Positions 46,991 through 57,273 of a stretch of DNA of 64,000 bases are shown here, one piece after another. This DNA comes from Nitrosomonas sp. (GTDB lineage: Bacteria; Pseudomonadota; Gammaproteobacteria; Burkholderiales; Nitrosomonadaceae). Position 1 is the first letter of the stretch, and every line of letters starts with the position of its first letter. Below the pieces are notes generated by a model that did not search any database, was not told the DNA's origin, and was given only the letters and a program-made list of their open reading frames with translations. The DNA is taken from assembly GCA_020890945.1 (NCBI GenBank), contig JAJHPK010000009.1:1-64000 (forward strand), given 5' to 3'. The translations under genes were made by a program, and so were the position numbers.

Positions 46991-48901
46991 CTACCAATGC
47001 AGTCGTCGCAGTAAAGCCCGTCTTTTATTTTGATGACCTTGCATACGCACCAGGATATCGTCGAGCATATCGATTGCGACTAGAATATGCGGTCCTTTAT
47101 TGAGCATGACACATTCCGCGCGTTCACTCATGGCGGCGTCACTGATTTCAGCACGCGTCGCTGTACCTGTTTTCGCGGCAGTTTCCAACACTTGCGTGGC
47201 CCAAATTACAGGCAGGTGCGCCGCATCGGAAATCGATAAAATTTCTTCTTGCAGTTCCGCCAAGCGTTCAAAACCACACTCCACGGCTAAATCACCGCGT
47301 GCAATCATGAGTCCAATATTAGGAGATTTCATTAATGCAAAAATTATTTCCGGAAGATGCTCAAAACCGGCGCGAGTTTCTATTTTGACGATGATTGTTT
47401 TGTTTTCTGCATTTAACCGCTTCAGATGTTGTTGCAACAACTTAATATCTTTTGCCTGATTGACAAACGATAGGCCTACCATATCAGCGTGTTGAACCAT
47501 AAATTCTAGGCATTCGACGTCGCTTGTTGATAATGCAGCGAGTTTAAGGCGGCTATCCGGAAGGTTTATGCCTTTGTCCGCCATCAATTTATCCCCTTCA
47601 TCGCGCGCTTGAGTGATCAGTACATGTAATTCGTCCGCGTGTTTTTGTTGAATTACGCCAGCAAAACGTCCATCGTCAAACAAAATCTTTTCGCCAACTT
47701 TTACCATCGCAAATACATCCGGCAACGAACAAGGGACTCTCGCCGGTGCAATAACCTGACCGGTTTGTTCATCGATTTGCGCAGGTATCCCTGGTGTTTG
47801 ATCCCGGGTCAGGATGATGGTATCACCGCGACGCACCAAAATGGCTGCCCGTGATGCGGGAATCGCAGCGACCAAGCCTTGTTTTGAAAAATGCATCGGC
47901 GATTTTCTTTTGCGAATTCGGATAAGTTTCAGACAAGTGTTTTCAGTGACATAAGCTGTTTTATTGATGCTGCACCACATACCATGCTCGGTAGCTTCGG
48001 TAACTTGAAGCACCCGTTTTTTACCGCGAGTATCCTCAAATTCAATTAAATCACCCACTTCGACATGTTTTAACCAAATGCCTTGGATGGGCAAAATTGG
48101 TGAATTTTGTATGTTTTCCGGTAATTCTAAAAATTCACTGTTATTCACCAACAAGACTCGGGCTGGTTCAGTGACTAACCCAAATGCATTGTGCTGCGGT
48201 TTAATTTTTAATACCGCGATATCGCAACTGATGTTTCCGGTGCGTAATTTGGGGCCGGGTAAGTCCATCAATATAGGACACGGCTTGTTCAATTCTTGGC
48301 TCACTTGCCGCACGTTTTGAATCATCTTCAGCCACGTATCCATATCATCGTGCGCGCAATTGATTCGGGCAGCATCCATTCCGATGAGCATCATGTCTTT
48401 AGCCAAAGCAGGATTGTGCGCGACTTCAGTTGGTAGCGTGACCAAAATTCTTGCTGTGCGCTGCTCAGGGGTACTCGCAAAAATTTCTTCTGCATTTTGT
48501 TGCAAGCATAATGAACCTGAATTGAGTGATTGCTGTGAAACGAGATCGCCAACCTGTTCATTGACGGGTAAATGCAACGCTTGCTCTAACAACACATTCA
48601 TGGCCTTCAACCGCATTGCAACGCAACAATCCGACCCGCCGAGCGATGACAAACCCAAGTCACTGAGCCGTTGTTGCAATGGACGTAAGTCTTGCCGGCG
48701 CAACGTGAGATAATGCACTAAATTCTTGGCACTTAACGTATGGTTGGAATGTACGGTTTCAATTTTAGATCGGTACTGTGATTCCGTTAGCTGCAACTGC
48801 GCAGCTAACGCCTGTAAATCATTCAATAGAGAATGGTAATGATTTTTTAAGCTTTGCTCTGCTGTCTCATGCGAATTAATATCAACTAGTTTCATCGTCA
48901 T
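46991..48901 (-). CDS. pyk: Pyruvate kinase with N-terminal extension
   Basis: A 636-residue protein. Residues about 150-630 hold the pyruvate kinase barrel: ARILVTLPTEVAH, MDLPGPKLRTG, IIVKIETRAGFEHLPEI with the catalytic Lys and Glu, MIARGDLAVECG and PVIWATQVLE. The first 145 residues are a helical extension (for example LHLPVNEQVGDL), and the B domain carries an insert (SKQGLVAAIPASRAAILVRR). The C-terminal allosteric domain of ordinary enzymes is missing, as the chain ends after the ERAECVMLNKGPHI helix. This is an atypical, probably unregulated or differently regulated, subfamily. It makes ATP and pyruvate from PEP. Confidence 0.88.
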   Translation of the reverse strand: MTMKLVDINSHETAEQSLKNHYHSLLNDLQALAAQLQLTESQYRSKIETVHSNHTLSAKNLVHYLTLRRQDLRPLQQRLSDLGLSSLGGSDCCVAMRLKAMNVLLEQALHLPVNEQVGDLVSQQSLNSGSLCLQQNAEEIFASTPEQRTARILVTLPTEVAHNPALAKDMMLIGMDAARINCAHDDMDTWLKMIQNVRQVSQELNKPCPILMDLPGPKLRTGNISCDIAVLKIKPQHNAFGLVTEPARVLLVNNSEFLELPENIQNSPILPIQGIWLKHVEVGDLIEFEDTRGKKRVLQVTEATEHGMWCSINKTAYVTENTCLKLIRIRKRKSPMHFSKQGLVAAIPASRAAILVRRGDTIILTRDQTPGIPAQIDEQTGQVIAPARVPCSLPDVFAMVKVGEKILFDDGRFAGVIQQKHADELHVLITQARDEGDKLMADKGINLPDSRLKLAALSTSDVECLEFMVQHADMVGLSFVNQAKDIKLLQQHLKRLNAENKTIIVKIETRAGFEHLPEIIFALMKSPNIGLMIARGDLAVECGFERLAELQEEILSISDAAHLPVIWATQVLETAAKTGTATRAEISDAAMSERAECVMLNKGPHILVAIDMLDDILVRMQGHQNKRRALLRRLHW

Positions 48902-48952
48902 ACCGTTTTATTCGAGCTATTAATGCGCTCATTCTGCACAGCAATCATGAAA

Positions 48953-49243
48953 CTATGATGACAAATATATTATTCTGTGAATTAGAAATTTTGCACGACC
49001 CTGGTGTTGAAGAATGTCGGTCGATGTGTGAATAGGATTTTCAGGACCTTCAGCTAATGCTAATTCGGATTCAATAGAAATTGCAACACAGTCTTTTTCA
49101 ATGAGTTTCGTATGTAATTCGCTCCGTTCTTTGATGTAAAGAACAATAGCTTGTTGATATACTTCGACTTCTATCGAATTATTATTTGAAATGAAACAAC
49201 TAACCGTTGCAAACAACCTGCGCTGCAGAAATTTATATGCCAA
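48953..49243 (-). CDS. Small unassigned ORF, 96 residues
   Basis: The frame looks protein-like (VYQQAIVLYIKERSELHTKL, then IEKDCVAISIESELALAEG), but I know no family. It overlaps the first 7 bp of the transporter gene if the ATG at 49243 is used, and it fills the otherwise empty gap behind the pyruvate kinase start. It may equally be chance. Confidence 0.3.
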   Translation of the reverse strand: MAYKFLQRRLFATVSCFISNNNSIEVEVYQQAIVLYIKERSELHTKLIEKDCVAISIESELALAEGPENPIHTSTDILQHQGRAKFLIHRIIYLSS

Positions 49244-50613
49244 ATAAACAGTTGTGGGTATTAATTTGCGGTCCGCTACTGGCTGCAGCCGTCGCCACCA
49301 GCATGAACATCTCCGGCTGGCATGCTGATGCTTGCTGGACAGCCGCTATTGTCATTTTGTGCGTCATTTGGTGGATTTTTGAGCCGATACCAATCCCTGC
49401 CACTTCGCTTATTCCCATCGCTTTTTTCCCGCTTACTGGCGTTTTATCAAAGGAAGAAGTTGCCAAAGCATTTGGCAATGATTTGATTTTACTGATGCTG
49501 GGTGGTTTTATGATTTCGGTTGCCATGGCTCAATCTGGCACGCATCGGCGTCTTGCGTTGGGGTTAATCAATTTAATCGGGGGCAATAGCAGCAAGCGAA
49601 TTGTGTTCGGCTTTATGTGTGCCTGCGCGATAATCAGCATGTGGATCTCCAATACCGCAACGACGCTGATGATGTTACCTCTGGCGTTGGCGGTTATCGA
49701 TCAAAGCCCAGATAAAAAAATTGCATCGCCACTTTTACTTTCCATTGCCTATGGCAGCAGCATTGGTGGCATAGGTACGCCTATTGGTACGGCACCCAAT
49801 TTAATTTTTATGCAGGAATACCAGAACTTCACAGGACTATCGGTGAGTTTTTCTCAGTGGATGACGTGGGGAGTTCCGGTGGTATCTCTGATGGTGCCTC
49901 TTGCTGGGTTATGGTTAATACGAAATTTAAGTTATGTCGGCAAGCTGGAAATGCCGCAAGTAGGTTCTTGGCGCCCTGAAGAACGGCGTGTTTTGATGGT
50001 TTTTGGCATAACCGTGCTTGCCTGGATAACACGGCTTGAACCATTTGGCGGCTGGACTACCTGGTTAGGTTTGAAAAATGCAACCGATGCGACCATTGCA
50101 TTGGTTAGCGTTATCATAATGTTTTTGATTCCCAATGGCCGTGGAGGAAAACTCCTCAATTGGGAATCAGCGGTCAAAATTCCTTGGGGGATTTTATTAC
50201 TTTTCGCGGCGGGAATTACAATTGCTCAAGCATTTGTCGAATCCGGTTTGTCCAAATTTATCGCAGAGCAGTTAGCCGTCCTCTCTAACCTACATCCACT
50301 GATTATCATTGTAACGATTGCGCTAGCAGTAACATTTTTGACCGAAACAACCAGCAATGCAGCCACCACCATTTTGTTGATGCCAATTCTTGCTCCTGCT
50401 GCTTTGGCCGCTGGATTTGATCCTGCTTTACTGATGGTACCTGCTGCAATGAGCGCCAGTTGCGCATTCATGTTACCTGTTGCCACGCCACCCAATGCGA
50501 TGGTTTTTGGTACTGACAAGATTCCAATTGCACACATGGTACGTGAAGGACTCATGCTCAACTTTATCGGGGTATTGGTAATTACCGCGGTTTGTTACTT
50601 TCTAGTGCCGTAG
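49237..50613 (+). CDS. DASS/SLC13-family anion:Na+ symporter
   Basis: About 458 residues with 11 or more hydrophobic segments. FEPIPIPATSLIPIAFFPL is the typical first signature, and MLGGFMISVAMAQSGTHRRLA and ISNTATTLMMLPLAL form the first SNT half-site. TETTSNAATTILLMPIL is the second SNT half-site, and AMSASCAFMLPVATPPNAMVFG is the PROSITE SLC13 signature (quoted in part). The family moves di- and tricarboxylates or sulfate with Na+. I chose the ATG at 49237 (MPNKQLW); a TTG at 49207 adds 10 unlike residues. The transported anion is not clear from sequence. Confidence 0.88.
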   Translation: MPNKQLWVLICGPLLAAAVATSMNISGWHADACWTAAIVILCVIWWIFEPIPIPATSLIPIAFFPLTGVLSKEEVAKAFGNDLILLMLGGFMISVAMAQSGTHRRLALGLINLIGGNSSKRIVFGFMCACAIISMWISNTATTLMMLPLALAVIDQSPDKKIASPLLLSIAYGSSIGGIGTPIGTAPNLIFMQEYQNFTGLSVSFSQWMTWGVPVVSLMVPLAGLWLIRNLSYVGKLEMPQVGSWRPEERRVLMVFGITVLAWITRLEPFGGWTTWLGLKNATDATIALVSVIIMFLIPNGRGGKLLNWESAVKIPWGILLLFAAGITIAQAFVESGLSKFIAEQLAVLSNLHPLIIIVTIALAVTFLTETTSNAATTILLMPILAPAALAAGFDPALLMVPAAMSASCAFMLPVATPPNAMVFGTDKIPIAHMVREGLMLNFIGVLVITAVCYFLVP

Positions 50614-50784
50614 CCTCTCCGCAAGCATTCGCTGTTTCTAAGGAGAATCATAAATAAAAGAAGTACACTCGGGTAGCCGAAAATTCACGTGGGACAAAAT
50701 GAATGAGCGGAAAAACAGATAGCGACCTATCAGGCCATTCAAAAGCTGAGCTAGACTCCAGATCGGTGAAACGAAGTATTAGAT

Positions 50785-51555
50785 TTAACGCGATAGAAAG
50801 GCCGAGACCTCACCATTCCGAATCAGTTTCTCACAGAATTCTTTAAGCTGGTCATACTCGACAAAGTCGATCAAGAAGTAGTCGTCACGAGGGTTATTTG
50901 ACTTATCTGTGTATGCATACTGCACTTCTAGTTGAAAATTTTCTGAGATTTTTTCTGGGCCAGAGTCCCTAAGAAAATCTGTACGAAAAAGTATGTCGAA
51001 ATCGCTACATATAACAACTGGATAATCGAGACGTATCCTCTTACTTTGATCGTAATGCGCTGAAATGATCGGCGGACGTGTCTGCATGCTTATAAACGCA
51101 TTCAACACTTGATTGAGTGCTTTATAAAATGGATCTTGCTCTTGCGACTTTGTGTCAGTAGCGAAGAGCTTTGCTACGGCATCACTAGTTGATAGGTAGT
51201 GATGTTGGAAGGTAAAGTCGTTAGTCTCCCGGAAGCCCCCACTACGGCAAACAAGTTTTACGGCAGAATCTTTGTCTTTCTCCGTAAACCAAAACACCGA
51301 GTGAGAGGAGACGTACTTGCACTCAATGTACATTCGAATCACGACATCGCCAATCCATGGATAAAATTCACCGTTGATTGGGATACTTCGCTCTGCGATT
51401 AGATCGATCTCTCGTGCTTTATTTTGTGATTGATCCATGTAGTAAGGGCTAATAAGAACATGCCATCCATTCTCCTTTAGCCATTGAGCAACTTGGGAGT
51501 GAAACGAATTACCACTGCTCTCGATAATTTTTTTTGCGATCTCTATCGAATTCAT
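50785..51555 (-). CDS. PD-(D/E)XK nuclease-like protein, unassigned
   Basis: A 256-residue soluble protein. FHSQVAQWLKENGWHV, then KAREIDLIAE, then VIRMYIECKYVSS give the E-(x)-D-(x)-ExK layout of restriction-endonuclease-like folds: Asp in REID and ECK as the last pair. Similar unnamed proteins with the HSxVA..L...GW start are common beside mobile or defence genes. It stands alone between the transporter and ybiT, with 170 bp of nothing behind it and 330 bp before it. No partner methylase or helicase is present, so a classical restriction system is not supported. Confidence 0.6.
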   Translation of the reverse strand: MNSIEIAKKIIESSGNSFHSQVAQWLKENGWHVLISPYYMDQSQNKAREIDLIAERSIPINGEFYPWIGDVVIRMYIECKYVSSHSVFWFTEKDKDSAVKLVCRSGGFRETNDFTFQHHYLSTSDAVAKLFATDTKSQEQDPFYKALNQVLNAFISMQTRPPIISAHYDQSKRIRLDYPVVICSDFDILFRTDFLRDSGPEKISENFQLEVQYAYTDKSNNPRDDYFLIDFVEYDQLKEFCEKLIRNGEVSAFLSR

Positions 51556-51886
51556 AGTTATCTCGGAGGTGGATCTTTAATTACAATCATACGTTCGAAA
51601 TGACGCAATATATCATGTCAAACGCAATAGCTAATCCTGCACCATTCATTCTATCTCCTTATTTTTATGGATTGTTACCGTTTTAAGTTTCACCGTTAGA
51701 GATCACCGAAAAGTATTAAATCAATATCTAAAAATTCCATACTTGCAAAGCATACCCCTCAACTACTGTTTCATACCAATGTTCGATGAATTTGTAGATT
51801 AATGCTTTTTATACTCCAGCAGACCTGGTGAAAAACCTTTAAAATGCACCCCCTTTCTTGCAACAATCATCCGTAGGTATAACACT
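51556..51886. other. Intergenic region before ybiT
   Basis: About 330 bp, AT-rich, containing the divergent upstream regions of the nuclease-like gene and ybiT. No clear -35/-10 pair, operator or RNA gene could be identified by eye. Confidence 0.4.
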
Positions 51887-53491
51887 TTGATTACAACCGC
51901 TAATATCACCATGCAATTCGGCGCCAAGCCGCTGTTTGAAAATGTTTCCGTTAAATTCGGTGGGGGAAACCGCTATGGTTTGATTGGCGCGAACGGTTGC
52001 GGCAAGTCGACATTCATGAAAATTCTGGGTGGAGATCTTGAACCTACCGCCGGTAATGTTGCGGTGGATAGCGGCGAGCGGGTGGGGAAATTGCGGCAGG
52101 ATCAATTTGCGTTTGAAGAGTGTTTTGTGATTGATACGGTTATGATGGGACACGCAGAATTATGGCGCATCAAGCAACAACGCGATGCCATTTATGCTAA
52201 CCCCGATGCTAGCGAAGATGATTATATGCACGCTGCTGAATTGGAGTCTCAATTTGCCGAACTGGATGGCTATTCGGCGGAAGCACGCGCCGGGGAATTG
52301 CTGCTCGGTGTCGGCATCTCGTTAGATCAGCATCAGGGATTGATGAGCGCGATTGCACCTGGTTTCAAACTGCGCGTATTACTGGCGCAGGCGTTGTTTT
52401 CCAATCCGGATATTTTGTTATTGGACGAGCCGACGAATAATCTTGATATCAATACCATTCGCTGGCTAGAGGATGTCATCAACGCCAGTAAAAATACCAT
52501 TATCATCATTTCCCACGATCGGCATTTTCTGAACAGCGTGTGCACGCATATGGCCGATTTGGATTACGGCGAACTGCGCATTTATCCCGGCAATTACGAC
52601 GAGTACATGACCGCTTCGACTCAAGTGCGCGAGCGCATGCTGGCCGATAACGCCAAGAAGAAAGCACAGATCGCTGATTTACAATCGTTTGTCAGCCGTT
52701 TTTCCGCCAATGCGTCGAAAGCCAGGCAGGCCACTAGCCGTGCACGGCAGATCGAGAAAATAAAGTTGGAAGATATCAAACCGTCGAGCCGACAATATCC
52801 GTTTATCCGTTTTGAGTTCGACGATAGAGATAAATTACATCGACTGGCGGTTTCCACTCAGGCAATCAGCAAGGGTTTTCCTGGTATGGACAAACCGTTG
52901 TTCGAGAATTTGAACCTGAATATCGAAGCGGGCGAAAAAGTTGCCATCATTGGCCCAAACGGGATCGGTAAAACCACGTTGCTGCGTTGCCTGAGGGGCG
53001 ATCTAACACCAGATCGCGGTGACATTAAATGGGCCGAGAAAGCGTGCCCTGGCTATTTTCCACAAGATCATGCGGCCGATTTCTCAGAAGAATTGTCATT
53101 GACCGAATGGATGGACCAGTGGCGGCAAGGCAGCGACGACGATCAAACAATCCGCGGCACTTTGGGACGATTACTGTTTTCCGGCGATGATGTCAAAAAA
53201 TCGACACAAGTGATTTCCGGTGGAGAGAGAGGCCGAATGTTGTTTGGTAAGCTCATCCTTCAGAGATCGAATGTTTTGCTGATGGACGAACCGACTAATC
53301 ATCTAGACATGGAATCTATCGAATCGCTAAACAGCGCGCTAGAGAAGTACGCTGGCACATTGATTTTTATCTCGCACGACCGAGAATTCGTTTCCTCGCT
53401 GGCTACTCGTATTCTGGAAATGACACCGGAAGGTATTAATGATTTCAAAGGCAATTACGAGGATTATCTGCGATCTCAAGGCATTGGATAA
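51887..53491 (+). CDS. ybiT: YbiT, ABC-F family ATPase
   Basis: A 534-residue ABC-F protein whose sequence follows E. coli YbiT almost throughout: [37 protein letters not shown] as first Walker [44 protein letters not shown] in the linker, GPNGIGKTT as second Walker A, and [12 protein letters not shown]. Alignment of the first residues favours a TTG start at 51887 ([12 protein letters not shown]). YbiT acts on ribosomes and is thought to rescue or tune translation. It is single-gene. Confidence 0.93.
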   Translation: MITTANITMQFGAKPLFENVSVKFGGGNRYGLIGANGCGKSTFMKILGGDLEPTAGNVAVDSGERVGKLRQDQFAFEECFVIDTVMMGHAELWRIKQQRDAIYANPDASEDDYMHAAELESQFAELDGYSAEARAGELLLGVGISLDQHQGLMSAIAPGFKLRVLLAQALFSNPDILLLDEPTNNLDINTIRWLEDVINASKNTIIIISHDRHFLNSVCTHMADLDYGELRIYPGNYDEYMTASTQVRERMLADNAKKKAQIADLQSFVSRFSANASKARQATSRARQIEKIKLEDIKPSSRQYPFIRFEFDDRDKLHRLAVSTQAISKGFPGMDKPLFENLNLNIEAGEKVAIIGPNGIGKTTLLRCLRGDLTPDRGDIKWAEKACPGYFPQDHAADFSEELSLTEWMDQWRQGSDDDQTIRGTLGRLLFSGDDVKKSTQVISGGERGRMLFGKLILQRSNVLLMDEPTNHLDMESIESLNSALEKYAGTLIFISHDREFVSSLATRILEMTPEGINDFKGNYEDYLRSQGIG

Positions 53492-54090
53492 GGCGAAATT
53501 ACGAACAGCGACGTCAGTCGATTTTACAAGCTGCAATAATGTAATAATGCAGTTACTTATGAATCCGCAGGTAATCTTGTGGCATTAAAAGCAATCAGTC
53601 ATAAATTCAAAATTACGTTCACGTTCGGTTTGCTTGAACAAATTTCATAAGGCTCTAGACCAACAGATTGTATTTGCTAGTCTAGAGTCTTTTAAAAATA
53701 GCTTCGGACTGTGCGAGCAAATCATTACATTTTGCATTGATTTACGATATTCCCCTGGAATACAGGACTACTTAAGAAAAGAGTCATACTAAAGTTTTTA
53801 TTCAGTACAACATTAATAGATTGGAAAAAAACAGGCGGCTATCCCTATTAAATACACATTAACGCTTTTAACTGCACACAATAAAAGTTATTGAGAGGCC
53901 AATAAATATTAATGAGTTTATTTTAAGCTAAGGCGTATAAGTTTTTTTATGAACATAGACATCGCCTTCTTAAGAGAACCAATAACACTCTATTTACGGA
54001 CTTTGAACCGATTCCCCGCGGCAAAATCACAGGGAATCGCAAACTAAGCAAATACTTTTATAATTCTTTTCTTAGGATCCGAAGGCGCTT
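53492..54090. other. 600-bp intergenic region with one hairpin
   Basis: AT-rich DNA between the convergent ybiT and di-haem gene ends. Apart from the stem-loop at 53651-53693, I see no coding frame with a start and no RNA gene. Confidence 0.5.
53651..53693 (+). terminator. Stem-loop with T-run, possible terminator
   Basis: GGCTCTAGAC (53651-53660) pairs with GTCTAGAGTC (53680-53689, one G-T pair) across a 19-nt loop and is followed by TTTT. It lies 160 bp after the ybiT stop, so termination of ybiT transcripts is plausible but not certain. Confidence 0.45.
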
Positions 54091-55710
54091 CTAATTCGCT
54101 TTCGGTGGCCAATGTTTTTTCTTGCCGTGTTCATCGACAACCAGGTGTTTCGTTCCTTGCGGTAGAATTTTTAGTGTTTTGAGAAACTCAATAATCGAGT
54201 CTTTATCGGTATCGCTTAAAGCTACCCAATTGTTATAGGAGTTCATTGCTTCTCCACGATGTGCTTCAATTGCCTGGCGCATGGTGGTAAATTTCCCATG
54301 ATGAAAATATGGAGGTTCGTTCGCAATACCCCACAGTTTTCGAGTGATAAATTTAGTGTTACCTTCTTGCATAGCTGGGCCAGTGGTATTTTGATTGATA
54401 GGATCACGATTTGGGTCATTGGGTCCACTGGTAATGTCGTGAATTTTTAGATCCGTGTAAGCAGGAACCCAAACAATATTTTTTTCTACCGGCAATCTGG
54501 GACTATCGAGATGTTTATCTGTTAGATCCAACGTATATTCCGGTGCTTGGCCCACTTGTAGATTACCAGTTGGATTATAAGGATTTGGTTCACTAAAAAT
54601 CCAACCATTATTGTCTAGTGGAAGTTTCGATACATGACAACTCGCACATCCAATACTATCAAAAAGCTGTTCCCCATTGTGAACGGCTGCTTCAATTTTA
54701 GGATTATTCGGAATAACGCGGCCAGGTGCAGCTAATTGCGCTTGAAAAAGCGTTACCGCAGTGACGTCGGCCCGAGTTACTTCATCGATAAACCCATCAC
54801 CATCAGCATCAACTCCTTTTCCAAACCGTTCAGTGGATTGTATGCCATGATGATGATTAAAAGCATTGTTGGTAAATTGACGTAACGACACAACTCCGCC
54901 TACCTGATGGAATGGTTTGATAATAAGGCTTGGTGGCTGGTCTGCTGCCGTACTTGCAATGCTTGATGGAAGCAATCCTGTAACACCGCTAGCATCCCAA
55001 CTACCATTGGGGGTTCTTGCCAATACGCCAAAAGAAACGCCTTTCGTTATTAACTTAGCGTTGCCGCCAGGTTGGATGTTGTCACGAATTTTTCTTAACT
55101 CGGTGGTCATTTGACGACTCAACATCTCGATATAGCCAGAACCAAATAAACCTAAAGTATTACGAGAATTTGCAAAATCATCTTGCGTTACGAATTTGCC
55201 AGATTCGTCTACCGCACCACGAAGTGGTTGCGCGTCATTATGATCAAACGTAATAAAATCAAAACGTTGTCCTGGCAAGAATGCATTTGCGACTATGTCG
55301 CCTCCACCGCCTAATCTCGGTTTGTTATGACAACCACCACAAGAGTTACTATCCGGCGCCGAAAGGCGATTAAAGTTGCGTGGAAACAGTAAGGGTGATG
55401 AAGCATCTGTCAGAGGATCGCCAACACCTTTGGTGAGTGGACGCCCGCCACCTTCCTGAATAGTCCACACTGCGTTAAACAATTTTCTGCCATGTTGAAT
55501 GAGAGCCAATTCATTCATGTGATATTCGCTACCATCCATTAAGTGCTTGGCAACGGAAATTTCTTTGCCAATATTAGCCACCGTAAAGGTATTTGTAGTG
55601 GGGGTGGATTGGTCCGTTTCGTTTTCCTCTGCAAATGCAATGTTTGAAGTGCTGCATAACAGACCCAGTAAAGCCATTGGAACTAATTTAATTCTATTCA
55701 TTTTATTCAT
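54091..55710 (-). CDS. Periplasmic di-haem oxidoreductase (DHOR, peroxidase-like)
   Basis: A 539-residue exported c-type cytochrome. The signal peptide covers residues 1-27 (MALLGLLCSTSNIAFAEEN). Two haem sites are visible: CGGCH (124-128) and CASCH (about 355-359). The GGGGDIVANAFLPGQRFDF and EAHRGEAMNSYNNWVALS segments fit the DHOR family related to MauG and bacterial cytochrome c peroxidase. The ATG at 55710 has AAGGAA 7 bp upstream, so the longer frame to 55782 is unlikely. It is single-gene, and the substrate is unknown. It should receive electrons in the periplasm. Confidence 0.82.
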   Translation of the reverse strand: MNKMNRIKLVPMALLGLLCSTSNIAFAEENETDQSTPTTNTFTVANIGKEISVAKHLMDGSEYHMNELALIQHGRKLFNAVWTIQEGGGRPLTKGVGDPLTDASSPLLFPRNFNRLSAPDSNSCGGCHNKPRLGGGGDIVANAFLPGQRFDFITFDHNDAQPLRGAVDESGKFVTQDDFANSRNTLGLFGSGYIEMLSRQMTTELRKIRDNIQPGGNAKLITKGVSFGVLARTPNGSWDASGVTGLLPSSIASTAADQPPSLIIKPFHQVGGVVSLRQFTNNAFNHHHGIQSTERFGKGVDADGDGFIDEVTRADVTAVTLFQAQLAAPGRVIPNNPKIEAAVHNGEQLFDSIGCASCHVSKLPLDNNGWIFSEPNPYNPTGNLQVGQAPEYTLDLTDKHLDSPRLPVEKNIVWVPAYTDLKIHDITSGPNDPNRDPINQNTTGPAMQEGNTKFITRKLWGIANEPPYFHHGKFTTMRQAIEAHRGEAMNSYNNWVALSDTDKDSIIEFLKTLKILPQGTKHLVVDEHGKKKHWPPKAN

Positions 55711-56521
55711 AATCAATTCCTTCAGAAACAATTTTAAAAAATAAATATTTCTAAATTCAATTAAAAGTATAAGACGGTTCAAATCTTCAACAAATACTTC
55801 TAATTGCTTACCGATGTTGCTATAAAAAACAAGAAAGTTATTTTTGGAAGCACCCGGTAACTACAAATGATATACCAAGTATTCCTGCGCTACTCAACAT
55901 ATGATGAAAGAGGAAGACGGTTATTGAGGTATAATTTTAGAAGGGTTGGATTGTTGCATGTATTAGAGGATTGAAGCTAAATAAGCATTTGAATTTTAGT
56001 GCAAAATTGATTTATTCAGCTGTTCGATTTCGGAGATTTTTAATACTGAATATGAGTTTAAAGCAGAGCAGTATCTGGTGGATCAAGTCGATATACTGAA
56101 TAAAGTTTATATTATTTGAGAAAGGAAAGTTCGGTAAATTGAATTGTCCCTGTTTTTCAGGAGATAAAATGATTTAAGGGTGGTGGATGGTGACGAAGTG
56201 TTCAGTAAGTTTGGTACTTGAACAGCAAAAAGAGCATGAATCGTAATGGTCTAACCAGTTCAAGCAACACCTTCGAATCTATCTGCTAGCATCGGCTATT
56301 TGTATTATTTTGAGAAACAACAAATTAAATGGATGGGAATAGACTTTCTGGCGGAGAGTTGTGTTTAATACATGCAAGAAAGGCAAGATAATGTTCCCAA
56401 TTCATTTGAACTAGATACTCAATGACTAAAGGTTTATAGAGAATTAAATAAAATACTGTGTTTTTTTTATTCTCTATAGGGTATTAAGAAGGCAATTATT
56501 TAAAGCTATCGGAATTGTGAT
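55711..56521. other. 800-bp AT-rich intergenic region
   Basis: Holds the upstream region of the di-haem gene and of the PLDc_N gene. No frame with a plausible start exceeds about 40 codons; stop codons are frequent in all frames. No IS end, tRNA or obvious hairpin was found. The length and AT-richness suggest decayed sequence. Confidence 0.45.
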
Positions 56522-56728
56522 ATGGATCTAATCGGAGGATTATTCGGTTTAATGGTATTAGCTCTAGATATCTGGGCAATTGCCAATATTCTTACCAATA
56601 CGTTGCTGAGAAAAGCGATAAAATTTATGTGGATTGGCATTATCGTTTTTTTACCCGTTCTTGGTTTGATCCTTTGGTTTTTTCTAGTAGGTCCTAAACC
56701 TTCAACTCTTACCAAGAAGAATCAGTAA
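56522..56728 (+). CDS. PLDc_N domain small membrane protein
   Basis: A 68-residue protein with two membrane helices (residues 4-26 and about 35-55). The pattern ALDIWAIANILTNT ... KFMWIGIIVFLPVLGLILWFF is that of the PLDc_N family, found before cardiolipin synthase domains and as free small proteins. Function as a free protein is unknown. It begins 11 bp before the peroxiredoxin gene and is probably co-transcribed with it. Confidence 0.75.
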   Translation: MDLIGGLFGLMVLALDIWAIANILTNTLLRKAIKFMWIGIIVFLPVLGLILWFFLVGPKPSTLTKKNQ

Positions 56729-56739
56729 AGAGAAAATAA

Positions 56740-57273
56740 ATGCAGTGGTTATTCCTTTTATTTGTGGTCATAATTGCTGTATGGTTTTGGTTCTTTTGCA
56801 GACAAAACAAATCATTATCTTTGGGGCAAACAGCCCCCGAGTTCACTTTGATTGATCAACACGGAAATACTCATACACTGACTGATTTTCGTGGGAAATG
56901 GGTAGTTTTGTATTTTTATCCGAAGGACGATACTCCAGGTTGTACGAAACAAGCTTGCGGATTTCGTGACGAACTACAACAACTGGTGGATTTAGGCGCA
57001 CAAGTAATCGGTGTCAGTGTTGACAATACCGCTAGTCACGCTCATTTTGCACAGAAATTTCAATTGTCATTTCCTTTGCTGGCCGATATCACTGGAGATA
57101 CTGCCTCGCGCTATCATTCGTTAATAAGTTTTGTGGTTATCAAATTTGCCAGACGCAATACTTTCCTGATTAATCCGCAAGGAAAAATTGAAAGGATTTA
57201 TCACTCTGCTAACGCCGCTCGTAATGCCAGTGAAGTTATAAAAGACTTGCAAGCTATTCTGGCGACTCTGTGA
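56740..57273 (+). CDS. PrxQ/BCP-type peroxiredoxin with N-terminal membrane anchor
   Basis: A 177-residue protein. Residues 2-20 are hydrophobic (WLFLLFVVIIAVWFWFF), an unusual anchor for BCP. The thioredoxin fold follows: GQTAPEFTLIDQHG, then VVLYFYPKDDTPGCTKQACGFRD, quoted in part, with peroxidatic Cys and a second Cys five residues later as in 1-Cys/atypical 2-Cys PrxQ. It reduces hydroperoxides with thioredoxin-type donors. The anchor suggests a membrane-bound form, facing either the cytoplasm or the periplasm. Confidence 0.85.
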   Translation: MQWLFLLFVVIIAVWFWFFCRQNKSLSLGQTAPEFTLIDQHGNTHTLTDFRGKWVVLYFYPKDDTPGCTKQACGFRDELQQLVDLGAQVIGVSVDNTASHAHFAQKFQLSFPLLADITGDTASRYHSLISFVVIKFARRNTFLINPQGKIERIYHSANAARNASEVIKDLQAILATL

